From Ianthella basta (taxonomy: Eukaryota; Porifera; Demospongiae; Verongiida; Ianthellidae): a DNA stretch of 64,000 nucleotides. The translations under genes were made by a program, and so were the position numbers. The notes beneath the pieces were generated by a model. That model saw only the letters and a list, made by a program, of their open reading frames with translations. It had not been told where the DNA came from and ran no database searches. Location of the stretch: NCBI GenBank assembly GCA_964019415.1, contig OZ025879.1, forward strand, positions 3,860,637-3,924,636, read 5' to 3'. Positions 44,432-55,034 of the stretch are shown here, one piece after another (positions within the stretch are counted from its first letter, which is position 1; every line of letters begins with the position of its first letter).

Positions 44432-45219
44432 CCATATTTGTCCATATAGAGGCCGGGCTCGAATAGAGGCCGAAGCTCGAATAGTGGCCGGGGGTTAGGA
44501 GGCCAGTTCGTTAATAGAGGCCGGGTCTGAATAGTGGCCGGGTCCCGAATAATGGCCGGCTTCGCCGCAATGACATGGAATGCCTCTCGATCGACGCTTT
44601 TGTGCTCCCAAGCAACTGCAAGGCGTTTGTCATACTTCACAGTTGCCAAGGATCATCAGAGTTGCAAGAGTGATGTCTAAGAGAAAGTCGTAAGGTAGGG
44701 GAGGGGGGTTCCGAATAAGACGGCGTTTCCGAACAGGGCGCTGCGCTTCGCCTGCACGCAGTAGAGCAGCTTCCTTTTCTGTATGCAGTTAGCACAAGAG
44801 TCAATGTATAAACTGACACAATGAGAAGCTGTTCTTTCAAATGCAGACGGAGCGTGGCGCAGAGTTCGGAAACCCCATCTTGTTCGGAAACCCCCGACTT
44901 TACCTTACCATGTTTCCTTCAAGTTGAATGCTGTTGAGTGCGCAGAGAAGATGACCAAAGAAGCCGCTGCCACTTTATACACGTGGTGGCCTCTAACAAC
45001 GCTGTCTTTCACGACAGAACTAGTTGTGTGCGAATCTTGACTTGCAGTCATTTCCCCGTGCGCAGAGAAACAATACTATAATTATACCACTGATTTTATA
45101 TTGGAAGCAAGGCCAAGTATTAGGAAAAATATTTTAATAGAAGCCGGGCTCGAATAGAGGCTGGGTCAAAACTCCCGGGAAAGAAATAGAGGCCGGGGCT
45201 TCTATTCGGACAAATACGG
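44432..45219. mobile_element. TA-flanked MITE with nested MITE
   Basis: Ends CCATATTTGTCCATATAGAG and (reverse) CCGTATTTGTCCGAATAGAA, with TA outside each (44430-44431, 45220-45221). Subterminal repeats of GAATAGAGGCCGG occur on both sides. The interior is non-coding and contains a second element at 44691-44907. Confidence 0.75.
44691..44907. mobile_element. Small MITE nested in the larger MITE
   Basis: Inverted ends TAAGGTAGGGG and CTTTACCTTA continue into GGGTTCCGAATAAGA / TCTTGTTCGGAAACCC. A related copy is at 55679-55887. Non-coding, 217 bp. Confidence 0.65.
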
Positions 45220-45221
45220 TA

Positions 45222-46005
45222 TGTATATCCGTCCCAGTCAACTCGAAACACCTAGATTGCACAATAGGCCGATGTTCTCCTCACGCGCTCACGACAACAA
45301 AACGCTGTACTTGGCCACCATCGGCCATAAAACAGCTCAACACTCCACGTCATTGCTGCACCCCGCGTTCAGGTTGTTGTTAACGTCGCCCATTGCTTCA
45401 GCGCGGGCTACACGCCTGTTGGCCATTCCGCCATGTTGACTGACGTCATTTGCCCCGCGTGGCCAGGAACACTTCCACTGTTCACTCGGGTGAAGCGCTA
45501 ACGCGCACTGTGTTAGCACCGCATGGACGGGCTTCCCTTCGCAACTCCAAATAGGTAGGTATCGATTGCCCAGCTGCCATCCAGTGCTTTGTCTGGCTTG
45601 CTATCCATTCTTTCTGTCAACCAGTGAAAGCAGATTGCAGTTCTATTGCCCAAAATGTACTTGCTCTGGCCGAGTTATGCTCATGAACTGTGCTTTACTG
45701 AAATAGCTAGCTATATACATTCAAGCGAGGCTGGCTGCATTTTAATGTATGCCCTAGTTAATATTCCCTCTTGTTGAAACCACAAGTGTTTCACTGGTGG
45801 CGGATACAAGAGTGACTAGTGATCTTGCATTCCATCAGTATGCCACACTGATGAGCCCCAATCAGGGCGAAACACAGCTGTCTGTGGCTCTTCCATCTTT
45901 GTAGGATGACTAGTAATGGGGGAGGGCGATCACTGGTTGCCATCAATAGGGCTCCGGCCCCCCAGGCTCCTGAAACACTTTGGTGTAGAAGGCTGGTAGG
46001 TGTCA
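45222..46005 (+). repeat. Dispersed duplicated segment, copy 2 (pairs with 27738-28505)
   Basis: Matches the segment left of duplication block 2 and ends in hammerhead repeat copy d (45765-45990). After it, 46010-46080 (GCCCGGCCTGGCCGTTGCAG) is an inverted match to 24770-24842. Confidence 0.75.
45842..45888 (+). ncRNA. Hammerhead ribozyme motif (type I), intact core
   Basis: GCCACA / TGTGGC stem I, CTGATGA, GCCC / GGGC stem II with loop CAATCA, GAAAC, a stem III longer by two bases (ACACAGCTGT) and GTC at 45880-45882. Flanks are the same dispersed repeat as copies b, e and f. Confidence 0.88.
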
Positions 46006-46107
46006 TTTCCAGTGATTAGCCTTTGTTCAACCTAGCCCGGCCTGGCCGTTGCAGTGGCTTACTGCAATGAACCGACCTCTCATTATAGTACATGTTTGTA
46101 TACTCAC

Positions 46108-46182
46108 TCAGAAGATCTTTCAGTGGTGTTTCTGGGATGATCACTACATTATCTTCCTCTTCTTCCTTGCAATTGTCCATAG
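46108..46182 (-). CDS. Candidate exon of an unrecognised minus-strand gene (third)
   Basis: Acceptor GTATAG, donor GTGAGT. In phase with the exon at 46273-46372 it reads TMDNCKEEEEDNVVIIPETP then LKDLL. Acidic, with an IPETP motif. Downstream (left) exons are not found; the hammerhead repeat and duplicated segment begin at once. Confidence 0.5.
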
Positions 46183-46272
46183 CTATACATAGAGCATTGA
46201 TGTTGCTTCATGCATGTAGCATGTGTATACACGTAACATTATATATTCTTGTTCATATATATATATATTCAC

Positions 46273-46372
46273 TCAGATCATCAAACACGACCATAATAGG
46301 CAATTTTCGTTTCTTTTGGGGAGTGGTGGGGATTGCCAAGTCATGATCAAAGTCTTTCACAGTTGGACAGTC
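46273..46372 (-). CDS. Candidate exon of an unrecognised minus-strand gene (second)
   Basis: Acceptor ACAACAG, donor GTGAAT, reading DCPTVKDFDHDLAIPTTPQK then KRKLPIMVVFDDL. It has a basic QKKRK cluster like a nuclear localisation signal. It ends in phase 1, fitting the start of the next exon. No family recognised. Confidence 0.5.
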
Positions 46373-46375
46373 CTG

Positions 46376-47270
46376 TTGTAATCAGTGACACATTCACTCT
46401 AACGCAGCACAATTTATATCTTGCTGTTAGCTAAGCTTTGTGTTGTCATGTGTAATTTTATTAGTTATTGTACCCTGTGTGGAAATTAACTCTCTCAGTC
46501 GTTTATAGTTGTAATGTAGCTCTCAGTCTCAATTATAAGTAGATATATAGATAAATAGCTATTCATATTTATTCTTTCTCTCTTTGTTCAACTCTCTAAA
46601 TATACATAATTATATTCTTCCTCTCTTGTGAAATATGCACACACAGTACATACCTTTCTCTTCTCCATTTTGGTAGTTCAGGGCAACTATACCAGTTATA
46701 TCTTTTCTTACACTTATATTGCCTAAGGTCATATCACTTGTATAGCTATAGACAATCCCATAGCAATGTGTGATGTGGTAATTATGCAAGAGTCGACGTC
46801 TGTAGTGCTGTGCCTTCTTCCTGTGTAGTGTGTTACTTATAAAGTCTATGTGGAAGTCCATGGCCAGCCTAGTCCCTGCATGCAGCTGCGCATGCATGAT
46901 GAAGCTGAAATAACATAATATTATGCAATACTAGTAGTCATTACCATAGGTACCGGTGTATCCTTGCATGCTTTCCATAGCTACCAGCTATGACATTGAA
47001 TTATTTTATGTTCATGTATGAATTATGTTTTTGAGATCCTTTATTATGCTGCTGAGTATAATTATAGCTAATATTGTTTTCAAGTACTTTCATTAATTTT
47101 ATATTCTATAAACACATTGCCTGTTAACTATTCTATATTAACATTCTAATAATAATTATTATAATGAATCACAATGCATAAAACATGAAATAACTGCAAC
47201 TCATGCATAATAATTATACAATTAATTGCGCATGAGTGTCATACATTCATGCAACTGAGTCTCAAATTAA
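46376..47270. other. AT-rich stretch around the unrecognised gene
   Basis: Apart from the 46654-46875 exon, this is AT-rich sequence (ATATAT at 46255-46268, many TAATAATTAT words near 47140-47220) without features I can support. It ends at the TTAA preceding the foldback element. Confidence 0.4.
46654..46875 (-). CDS. Candidate exon of an unrecognised minus-strand gene (first)
   Basis: Acceptor GCATGCAG, donor GTATGT, 222 nt. It reads TRLAMDFHIDFISNTLHRKK then AQHYRRRLLHNYHITHCYGI and on to VALNYQNGEEK. The phase does not join directly to 46372, so another exon or a different splice must lie between. Unknown function. Confidence 0.45.
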
Positions 47271-47511
47271 AGTGCCACTGACATACAAAATTTTACTTCA
47301 GCAAACGATAGTCTAGTATTAATGAACAACTGCCATGGTGGTCATAAGCACTTCTAATGCCTGCAATAGGGAGAAATTCGACGATAAAGTTGCCAAAAGG
47401 CGTCATTTTTCTATTAATGACGTAACAAAATATACCGCTTCCGGAAATTCTTGTGACGTCACTAGGGGAAGGAAGAAGATGTTCCAGGGTCGAGAACACA
47501 TAAACTGTTGT

Positions 47512-48235
47512 GAGAGTCATTATGTTCACCAATGTTGAAGTACGGAAGTAGGACGCACGTGACTAGATGCTAGTAAGCACTCTTCTACGTAACGGGGTGG
47601 GCAAAATATCGGAGTTCTGCTGCTGTGACGTCAGAGTGACCGTGATGTCATGGACAGCAGTCCTAGGGCAAACAAATGCCTAGGTTACCAGGCCTACCAT
47701 ATAGGATGAGTAAATGCATAGAAGAGACTAAAAATAAAACCAGCCATAACCCTAACCCTAACACTAAAATCCAAGCATGCTAAGCACATTGGCCGAGCGA
47801 GCTAACCCCAGTGGCCGAGCGAGCTAACCCCAGTGGCCGAGCGAGCTAACCCCAGTGGCCGAGTGTGCTAACCCCAGTGGCCGAGCGAGCTAACCCCAGT
47901 GGGGGCAAGCCAGATGAGCAGATTCCAGGTGAGCCACTAGCGAGGACAGCGAACGGTAACGGTAATGGTACCACCAAACTCTACTGCTCCTGTCCTACTC
48001 TATTGCGACAACGTAGCTAAACAAGCCAGGAAAGGCAGCAAGCAGTCGACCAAGCGAACCACCAGAACGAACCGCCAAAAACCAACCCGCCACTGTGAGT
48101 AACAATATTTTATACTAGTTACTTAGGGACTGGGTGAGTAACGGAATTTATACAGTTCAGAATAAAATTATAGTCATGTCACCTGCATCCTAAAATTACT
48201 TCCGTACTTCAACATTGGTGAACATAGTGACTCCC
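47512..48235. mobile_element. Nested 724-bp element with 39-bp terminal repeats and ~10-bp target duplication
   Basis: Terminal repeats GAGAGTCATTATGTTCACCA … and GGGAGTCACTATGTTCACCA (reverse of the right end) match over about 39 bp with two differences. AAACTGTTGT flanks both sides (47502-47511, 48236-48245). The opposite arm keeps the empty site near 50780. TSD length and long ends suit a Mutator-like element. Inside are a 24-bp minisatellite and a short CCCTAA tract. Confidence 0.8.
47785..47905. repeat. 24-bp minisatellite, about five units
   Basis: Unit AGTGGCCGAGCGAGCTAACC plus CC, tandemly repeated inside the nested element. One unit has GAGTGTGCT instead of GAGCGAGCT. Confidence 0.85.
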
Positions 48236-48254
48236 AAACTGTTGTGTCTTGCAG

Positions 48255-48471
48255 CGATTCGCCGTTGGACGAACACGATTTTCTTAGTTTCGAAGGCGAG
48301 GACGGTGCATATAGTGACGATAATAGTGAGTATGGCGAAGACAGTAACTCGGAATGCTTACAATGGAGGCCTATATCAGTACAAACGTTCGTAGGCCTTG
48401 ACGGGTCGGCGAGGATTACGGCGGCTCGGCCGAGGACAAGGACGAGGCAGCCTAGAGACAGCACAATGCTA
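48255..48471 (+). CDS. Acidic exon in the left arm of the foldback element
   Basis: Between an acceptor (GTCTTGCAG) and a donor (AGCTG|GTATGT) the frame reads CSDSPLDEHDFLSFEGEDGA, YSDDNSEYGEDSNSECLQW, then a basic PRTRTRQPR tail. An inverted, slightly different copy is at 50555-50770. Acidic N-terminal regions are common in piggyBac transposases, which fits the TTAA ends, but no DDE domain is visible. Confidence 0.45.
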
Positions 48472-49322
48472 GCTGGTATGTAACCGCAGTGAAAAGGTAT
48501 TCTTGGTGTTTAATTTGTAACTGAAGCTACAGTGGCCGCGTACGGGCTCACATGTGTGACAAGCCACTTTGTGAAGGCATGTCGTCGGAACAAGGAACAG
48601 TGTTGCTGCAGAGGTCCCAGAGATACATAGCAAGGTGATAGAATGGGAACTTAGCTACTAATTCACTTCAATTCAGCAGTTGGATCATAATTTCTGCCCA
48701 GCGACATAGCTATAGCTATGGGCATGTAGCTAAAGTGCCCATAGCTAGCTAACTTGGGTCTACCTGATGACAGTCACAACAGTACTGCACTATTCACTGT
48801 GCTCAAACAGAGATACTCAACCCTTTCTAAACCTCCTTCATACACGTATATAGTACAAAGATGCAAGTGTTCATGATTGAGTTAGCTAGTCATCTTCACC
48901 AATCATACTAGCTACCTTTGGATGACATTAGTTCGTGATGATATATATCCCTGTGCAGTGCAGTCTGCTTGGTGAACATGACTGCATACAGTTCAGATCA
49001 CATGCATGTCGCAAAAGACTTTACTTAATGCAGATTGACAGCATGACTATTGTGTGCTACAAATATAGCGAATACATTATGGTATAGCTAGCTATATAGT
49101 GAAACCTGTAGGACAGTCTTCTGTGGACCAGTTATATGCCTGTAATCAGCTGTAGATGGATGCATTGCAGTCTGTCTGAGATGTTGTGGTGTTTGTGTTA
49201 TACTAGAGAGGCTGGCTGCTTCACATCAGTAAACTGAGATGGCCGGCAATTAAATATGCAATTGCAAGGTAGATGACCCTGGACAGGAGGTCAGCCTCTC
49301 CTATTCTGCTTAGGTATGCAGA

Positions 49323-49511
49323 TTATAAGGCTGTCTTCGCCTGTAAATTTGCAGAGAACCCATTGGTCATTTGCTCCCATGCATTCTGATCGGGTTTAGG
49401 TTGCATTCCTCCATCATCTCCCATTTCCTGAGGGTTTTTGGAGTGTTTGGGTTGGCTGAGGCCCTCTTGAAAATCACTGCTGCTTCCATTGGCAGTGCAA
49501 CGTGTGGACAT
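49323..49511 (-). CDS. 62-residue frame in the left arm (mirror of 49898-50086)
   Basis: ATG to stop, reading MSTRCTANGSSSDFQEGLSQ and ending SANLQAKTAL. It is identical in both arms, so the copies are recent or kept equal by conversion. No family recognised; it may be a transposon exon. Confidence 0.35.
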   Translation of the reverse strand: MSTRCTANGSSSDFQEGLSQPKHSKNPQEMGDDGGMQPKPDQNAWEQMTNGFSANLQAKTAL

Positions 49512-49897
49512 GGAGTGGATAACTGAATGAGATTGTTTTTAACTCACATCGTTTGCAACTGCGGCGAATACGACAATATTCCTTCCATCATTGAGCTTAG
49601 GACTCCGGATTCTTGGGTAATATGAAAAGGCTGAACTTTCCATTTCTTCTCCTATCGCACCCAGCAACAATATAGTGTTCTAATACGTCGCTGGAGACGA
49701 TTTGCGAACGTTTCTAAGCCCAATAGCGCACGAATAGGGCACAAATTTGCATTTTACCGTATGTTATGGAAAGTTCAGCCTTTTCATATTACCCAAGAAT
49801 CCGGAGTCCTAAGCTCAATGATGGAAGGAATATTGTCGTATTCGCCGCAGTTGCGAACGATGTGAGTTGAAAACAATCTCATTCAGTTATCCACTCC

Positions 49898-50086
49898 ATG
49901 TCCACACGTTGCACTGCCAATGGAAGCAGCAGTGATTTTCAAGAGGGCCTCAGCCAACCCAAACACTCCAAAAACCCTCAGGAAATGGGAGATGATGGAG
50001 GAATGCAACCTAAACCCGATCAGAATGCATGGGAGCAAATGACCAATGGGTTCTCTGCAAATTTACAGGCGAAGACAGCCTTATAA
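49898..50086 (+). CDS. 62-residue frame in the right arm (mirror of 49323-49511)
   Basis: Same peptide as the left-arm frame on the opposite strand: polar, with QPKHSKNPQEMGDDGGMQPK in the middle. It points away from the palindrome centre. Confidence 0.35.
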   Translation: MSTRCTANGSSSDFQEGLSQPKHSKNPQEMGDDGGMQPKPDQNAWEQMTNGFSANLQAKTAL

Positions 50087-50553
50087 TCTGCATACCTAAG
50101 CAGAATAGGAGAGGCTGACCTCCTGTCCAGGGTCATCTACCTTGCAATTGCATATTTAATTGCCGGCCATCTCAGTTTACTGATGTGAAGCAGCCAGCCT
50201 CTCTAGTATAACACAAACGCCACAACATCTCAGACAGACTGCAATGGGCCAAGGAGTTTCATGAAGAAGTTTGCATGCCCAACGATTATAATTTCTGCCC
50301 AGTGACATAGCTATAGCTATGTCGCTGGGCAGAAATTATGATCCAACTGCTGAATTGAAGTGAATTAGTAGCTAAGTTCCCATTCTGTCACCTTGCTATG
50401 TATCTCTGGGACCTCTGCAGCAACACTGTTCCTTGTTCCGACGACATGCCTTCACAAAGTGGCTTGTCACACATGTGAGCCCGTACGCGGCCACTGTAGC
50501 TTCAGTTACAAATTAAACACCGAGAATACCTTTTCACTGCGGTTACGTACCAG

Positions 50554-50770
50554 CTAGCATTGTGCTGTCTCCAGGCTGCCTCGTCCTTGTCCTCGGCCGA
50601 GCCGCCGTAATCCTCGCTGACTCGTCAAGGCCTACGAACGTTTGTACTGATATAGGCCTCCATTGTAAGCATTCCGAGTTACTGTCTTCGCCATACTCAC
50701 TATTATCGTCACTATATGCACCGTCCTCGCCTTCGAAACTAAGAAAATCGTGTTCGCCCAATGGCGAATC
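50554..50770 (-). CDS. Acidic exon in the right arm of the foldback element
   Basis: Inverted counterpart of 48255-48471 with a few substitutions (for example DEH to GEH). Splice-like borders are retained. Confidence 0.4.
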
Positions 50771-51025
50771 GCTGCAAGACACAACAGTTTATGTGTCTCG
50801 ACCCTGGAACATCTTCTTCCTTCCCCTTGTGACGTCACAAGAATTTCCGGAAGCGGTATATTTTGTTACGTTATTAATAGAAAAATGACGCCTTTTGACA
50901 ACTTTATCGTTGAATTTCTCCCTATTGCAGGCATTAGAAGTGCTTATGACCACCATGGCAGTTGTTCATTAATACTAGACTATTGTTTGCTGAAATAAAA
51001 ATTTTGCATGTCAGTGGCACTTTAA

Positions 51026-51400
51026 GATCCCAGGACTGCTGACTTGACCTGTGCTGATTTGAAATGACCTGTGCTGCATATTATGATATGACAAATCAGC
51101 ACAGGTCAAGGGCCGGTCATATGCATGAATACTGCACAGGTCAAACCTCAAAACATCCTTATGAATTGTGTGAAGACCTCAAAAATGCCATTGAATGCTT
51201 GCGAAAAGAAGTTTGCATGATAATTGGAAAGCACAGTTCTGCATTCACATGCTTCCAATTCACTCTGAAAGAAGATGCCAATCCTACTCAGAAAGATTGC
51301 GTTCACACTGTTCACCGGGAGGTCCACACACGTAAGGCAGTGAATGAAGGTTTTCGTCAACTAGGCAACAGGCTTGGGTATGAATAGAGCGTGGCACTTT
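51026..51400 (+). other. Unrecognised open frame next to the foldback element
   Basis: The frame 51064-51387 has no ATG-based family match. Its downstream part reads KNAIECLRKEVCMIIGKHSS, CFQFTLKEDANPTQKDC, then HTRKAVNEGFRQLGNRLGYE. It resembles a real but unknown peptide more than chance. GACCTGTGCTGATTTG is mirrored at 51048-51109 as a hairpin. Confidence 0.3.
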
Positions 51401-52082
51401 GCCTCTCTATACCAGCTATGATGGCAAACAGAGACAACTACTTATGTAGCTGGATAAGTAAAGAAACCATTTGTTCCAACAAGTTGCCAAGCAGATATCT
51501 AGCTTCACTGTAGTGAGTTTAAAAGGGGTACGAGCAGTCTGTGAAATCCTTCATTCACTGCATGGACTTCCCAGTGTTGCAAAGCTTTACTGGGCCGTTT
51601 TGGCGCATCTTCTCTGTAAGTGATTGAATGCAGAACTGTTTTTCAAATACAGTGCCAACTCGAATGCCTTGCCATCAGCACTGCATAAGCTCCCTCACCT
51701 AGAGATACTCAGCATGGCATTCAGAGTACTGGCTGGACAAGAATAGTTGAGTAAATAGCCTGAAACCCTGGGCAAAAGCAATTTAGTTTCACAGTAAATA
51801 CACCAAGCTCATGTTGGCAAGATCACTGCTATTCCCTACCAGAATGTGGGTGCTTAGCAAGCCATAGTAACAAGTGATATAATATGGTTCTCTTTTAGTG
51901 TGCAATATGATGCAGCTGCAGCTCAAGGCCCTTAGGCCTTGCGTGAGCGGCATATGTATCATATCGCACACCAAGAAGACTATAACTAAATATGCAGTGC
52001 TATATATACTATACTATACCAGCATTCAGGTATTCACTATAATATATCCAATTCCTACTCACCATCTATAGCTATTGTGCTT
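51401..52082. other. Unassigned stretch
   Basis: No gene or repeat recognised. It leads into the acceptor of the pseudogene's first visible exon. Any 5' exons of that gene should lie here but I cannot identify them. Confidence 0.35.
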
Positions 52083-55034
52083 TGAGCGTATAATTCAGGC
52101 AAGAATCGCCAGCGAGAAGGCTGCTTCACGGACACTCAGGGAAAGGACCAGCATCATTGGTGATGTTTGTAGGGTGGTATCCGGGGGATCCAGCAGGTCC
52201 AGTGCCATCCAGCTTGCTTCCGAGCTGCGGCAGACTAGCAGGAACAAGAGAGAAGTGGCATTAAGAGATGCTGGCTTGAGTGTTGGGGATGTGCATGAAG
52301 GGGAATGTTTGGCAATGAAAGCCAGTTTGTAAATTCCATGGCATAAGCTTAGGCACATTCATAGGTAAGAAGAATGTACTACTCAAATAATGGCATGCTG
52401 CCTGTGGCAGTCACTTAGTACCATCATTTTCATTAAATACATGCACTGTGAGTCTTCATATATTATGTAATATTACAATAATTCACACTATATGATTATA
52501 CACAGATGGCTCTCAAAGTGGGGTATGAAATTAGCCAGTGAGAAAAGGATGAGAGAGCTGACACCAGAATGGGCCCCAGACGATATTGAGGGAGAGTTGA
52601 TGCCATTCTCATTTGCTGTGAAAGAGACAGAAGAAGTCCGTGCTGCGCCATGTGTATACACACCAAACCTTCTCAGTCGTGTGATCACTTTCATGGAAGC
52701 ACTCTCCAGGTATTGAATATTGGTACATAATAATTATACCAAAAATATAATGACACTATAACGATTCATATCATGGTGCACTGTATACATGCAGTATAAG
52801 TATGTAGATCCAGACATACATAAATACATGTCTGCAAAATTATATGTATACAAATGCAATTATTACTGTATCTATACAGCACCCAGGCTTTGACATGGCA
52901 CAAGGGCAAAATCCCCAGTGATGAGATATGGCCGAAACTTGGTGGAGATAAGGGAAGTGGTACTTTCTCAAGATGTCATTTCAGGTACATACAGTAATAT
53001 CGCATGGAATTTTTACCCTTTATAATGTGTAACCATATTATAACTGCCAACAAAATTATAATAATTATGATTCAAAATCTTATCTCCATGCAGGTTGCAA
53101 ATACTGAGAAAGTGAACTCGATCAGCAGCACTTGCGTGTTCTGCTATTTCAAAGCAGAAGATACAAGCAGAAACTTGCAGTTGGCTCTACAGCAGTATCA
53201 GCAACAAGTGGAGACAATCTCTTCCACAAAGTGGCAGTAAGCTACATTGCATGCATATAATAGTGCTCTTCCATGCATGGATTATACTCATACAAGGACC
53301 TATGTTTAGCAATTAACAAGACCATTGTTTCTTGACACATTAATTTGCTTTCTGTTTCCATTTGCAGGGATAAAATGTTCCGTGTCTTCATCTTTGGGAA
53401 TTACCAGTTTTTGTGCCGTATCTTTGGGATCTCTGGCCACAGTGGTAAGGTTTGAGTATTAGCATACACAATTATTATGACCTAATGGATATAATCCCTA
53501 CACAAATATAGGGCGTCATTGCTGCCTGTGGTGCCAGATTACGCAGCAAGACATGGCAATAGTCCGTAACATGAGAGGGTCTCAACAACCTAGGACACAG
53601 GACACCCTCCATTCAGACTTGCAGAAATTCAAGTCAGCTGGGGCAAACTTGCAAGAAGCAAAACACTACAACAACGTCATTGGTCCTGCTCTATTCACTA
53701 TTCCACTCGACCAGGTATAGAGAAGCAATGCATATAATGTATTACTAAAGCATTATGGAGTTAACAGTGTGTTCCATTTATACACGTATGGATATAGGTT
53801 GCAATTCCAGCCCTGTATGTAAGCTTGGGCATTTTCCAACGCCTCTATACATTGTTTGAGACTGCTTGTCATGAGTTAGATGTAAAGCTAGCTGGCACAG
53901 CTGCATCAACACCAGAAGATGCAAAGGAGACCTACATCCGCTACTGCAAACAACTGCAAGAAGTTAGAGCAGATGAAGAGAGAATTACTGCTACACTCAG
54001 TGCTGCTGAGAGTTTCCAGGAGGTGGCTTTGCAGGTTGCTTTAAATGGCAATTCCAATGATGGCAGAACTGTAAGTCTACTGACTTACCTACAATCAGAA
54101 GCTCAGAAACTCCACCAGGTAGCCAATTCACTGGTGAGTGGATGTAATATTCTATTCTCAATATAATATTATATGAACTGTATCTCACAAGACAATTGCA
54201 GTACATCCACTTTGACATTGAATCATCAGAAATTGAAGGTTCAGTCTGCAACTCCTAAGGAATTTGTGGCAAGAGATGGCCCATTTGTGCATGCAGTAGA
54301 GGATGCCTTACAAAACTGTGGTGTGCAAAGACAGGCATACCATGGAGGAAGTTTTGTGGGAAATCATGTTCATGCATGCCTCAAAGTAGGTCCTACACAC
54401 ACATTCATTTCACCCATGCCTTTCCATGCCAGCTTTATGCCATGATTCAACTGCAGACCCAAAATATCAATCAGCTGACAGAGGCAGTGATGGCAACTGC
54501 TACAAAGTATGGTACTTTGCAGGCAGAGGCCAAGACTGTGCAAACCACCTTCAAGAAGTTATTCACCTTATTCGCAAAGTGCCATGATGTGTAGAGCAGG
54601 GTAAAACCAATGTCAGATGCAGAGATTGACCACTTTAGTAAGTGAATTGCCATGGATGGCAAGTTTGATTTGATCATACGATGTACTATGTCCTACTGAT
54701 CTTTTCAAACATTACAGGTGCCTGTGTGGATGAATTTCTACAGTTCTATTGAGACTTTTTTCCCCATGCCACCATAACCCCTAAATTTCATCTACTTGAA
54801 GATCATATTGTTGGCTGGATGCGAAAGTGGCACTAGGCATTGGAGCTTCATGGTGAACAAGGGGCTGAGTCCATCCACAATGTCTTCAACACATTAGAGC
54901 GAACATATTGTGCCATACGTAATCCTATGGAACGCATGCAGTGCATGCTAAAAGAGCACATGCTGCAAACATCACCAATAACAGCCGAGCTACAGCCACC
55001 TATTAAGAAACGAAAAGATTCTGAATCAGTATGA
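52083..55034 (+). pseudogene. Ten-exon transposon-associated gene, disabled by stops and a frameshift
   Basis: Exons: 52083-52364, 52506-52709, 52880-52984, 53094-53236, 53368-53444, 53512-53714, 53798-54133, ~54201-54385, 54433-54637, 54718-55034. Almost all have consensus borders and matching phases. Landmarks are EKAASRTLRERTSIIGDVCR, IWPKLGGDKGSGTF, RVFIFGNYQFLCRIFGISG, CLWC, KHYNNVIGPALF, RQAYHGGSFVGNHVH, FHLLEDH and GEQGAESIH. I know this order from repeated uncharacterised proteins of sponges and cnidarians; its biochemical role is unknown to me and a transposase is only a guess. In-frame stops lie at 52330 (TAA), 54592 (TAG), 54750 (TGA) and 54834 (TAG). A duplicated TC near 52966-52969 shifts the frame (FSRCHF instead of FKMSFQ). 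Confidence 0.8.

Larger units (their letters stand above)
47271..51021. mobile_element. TTAA-flanked foldback transposon (~3.75 kb)
   Basis: The ends are AGTGCCACTGACAT and ATGTCAGTGGCACT, flanked by TTAA (47267-47270 and 51022-51025). The element is nearly all inverted repeat: left arm 47271-49643, right arm 49766-51021, about 120 bp of spacer. The left arm is longer because of an insertion (47512-48235) and because the right arm lacks about 0.5 kb (between 50232 and 50285). Each arm carries CCGGAA next to TGACGTCAC (47448-47462, 50829-50842), a promoter-like ETS/CRE pair, plus two small frames. TTAA targets indicate piggyBac-type mobilisation. Confidence 0.8.

Noticed and set aside
47745..47770. 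Telomere repeat (CCCTAA)
   Set aside because: Only about two and a half units inside a nested transposon; too short for a telomere or a clear interstitial array.
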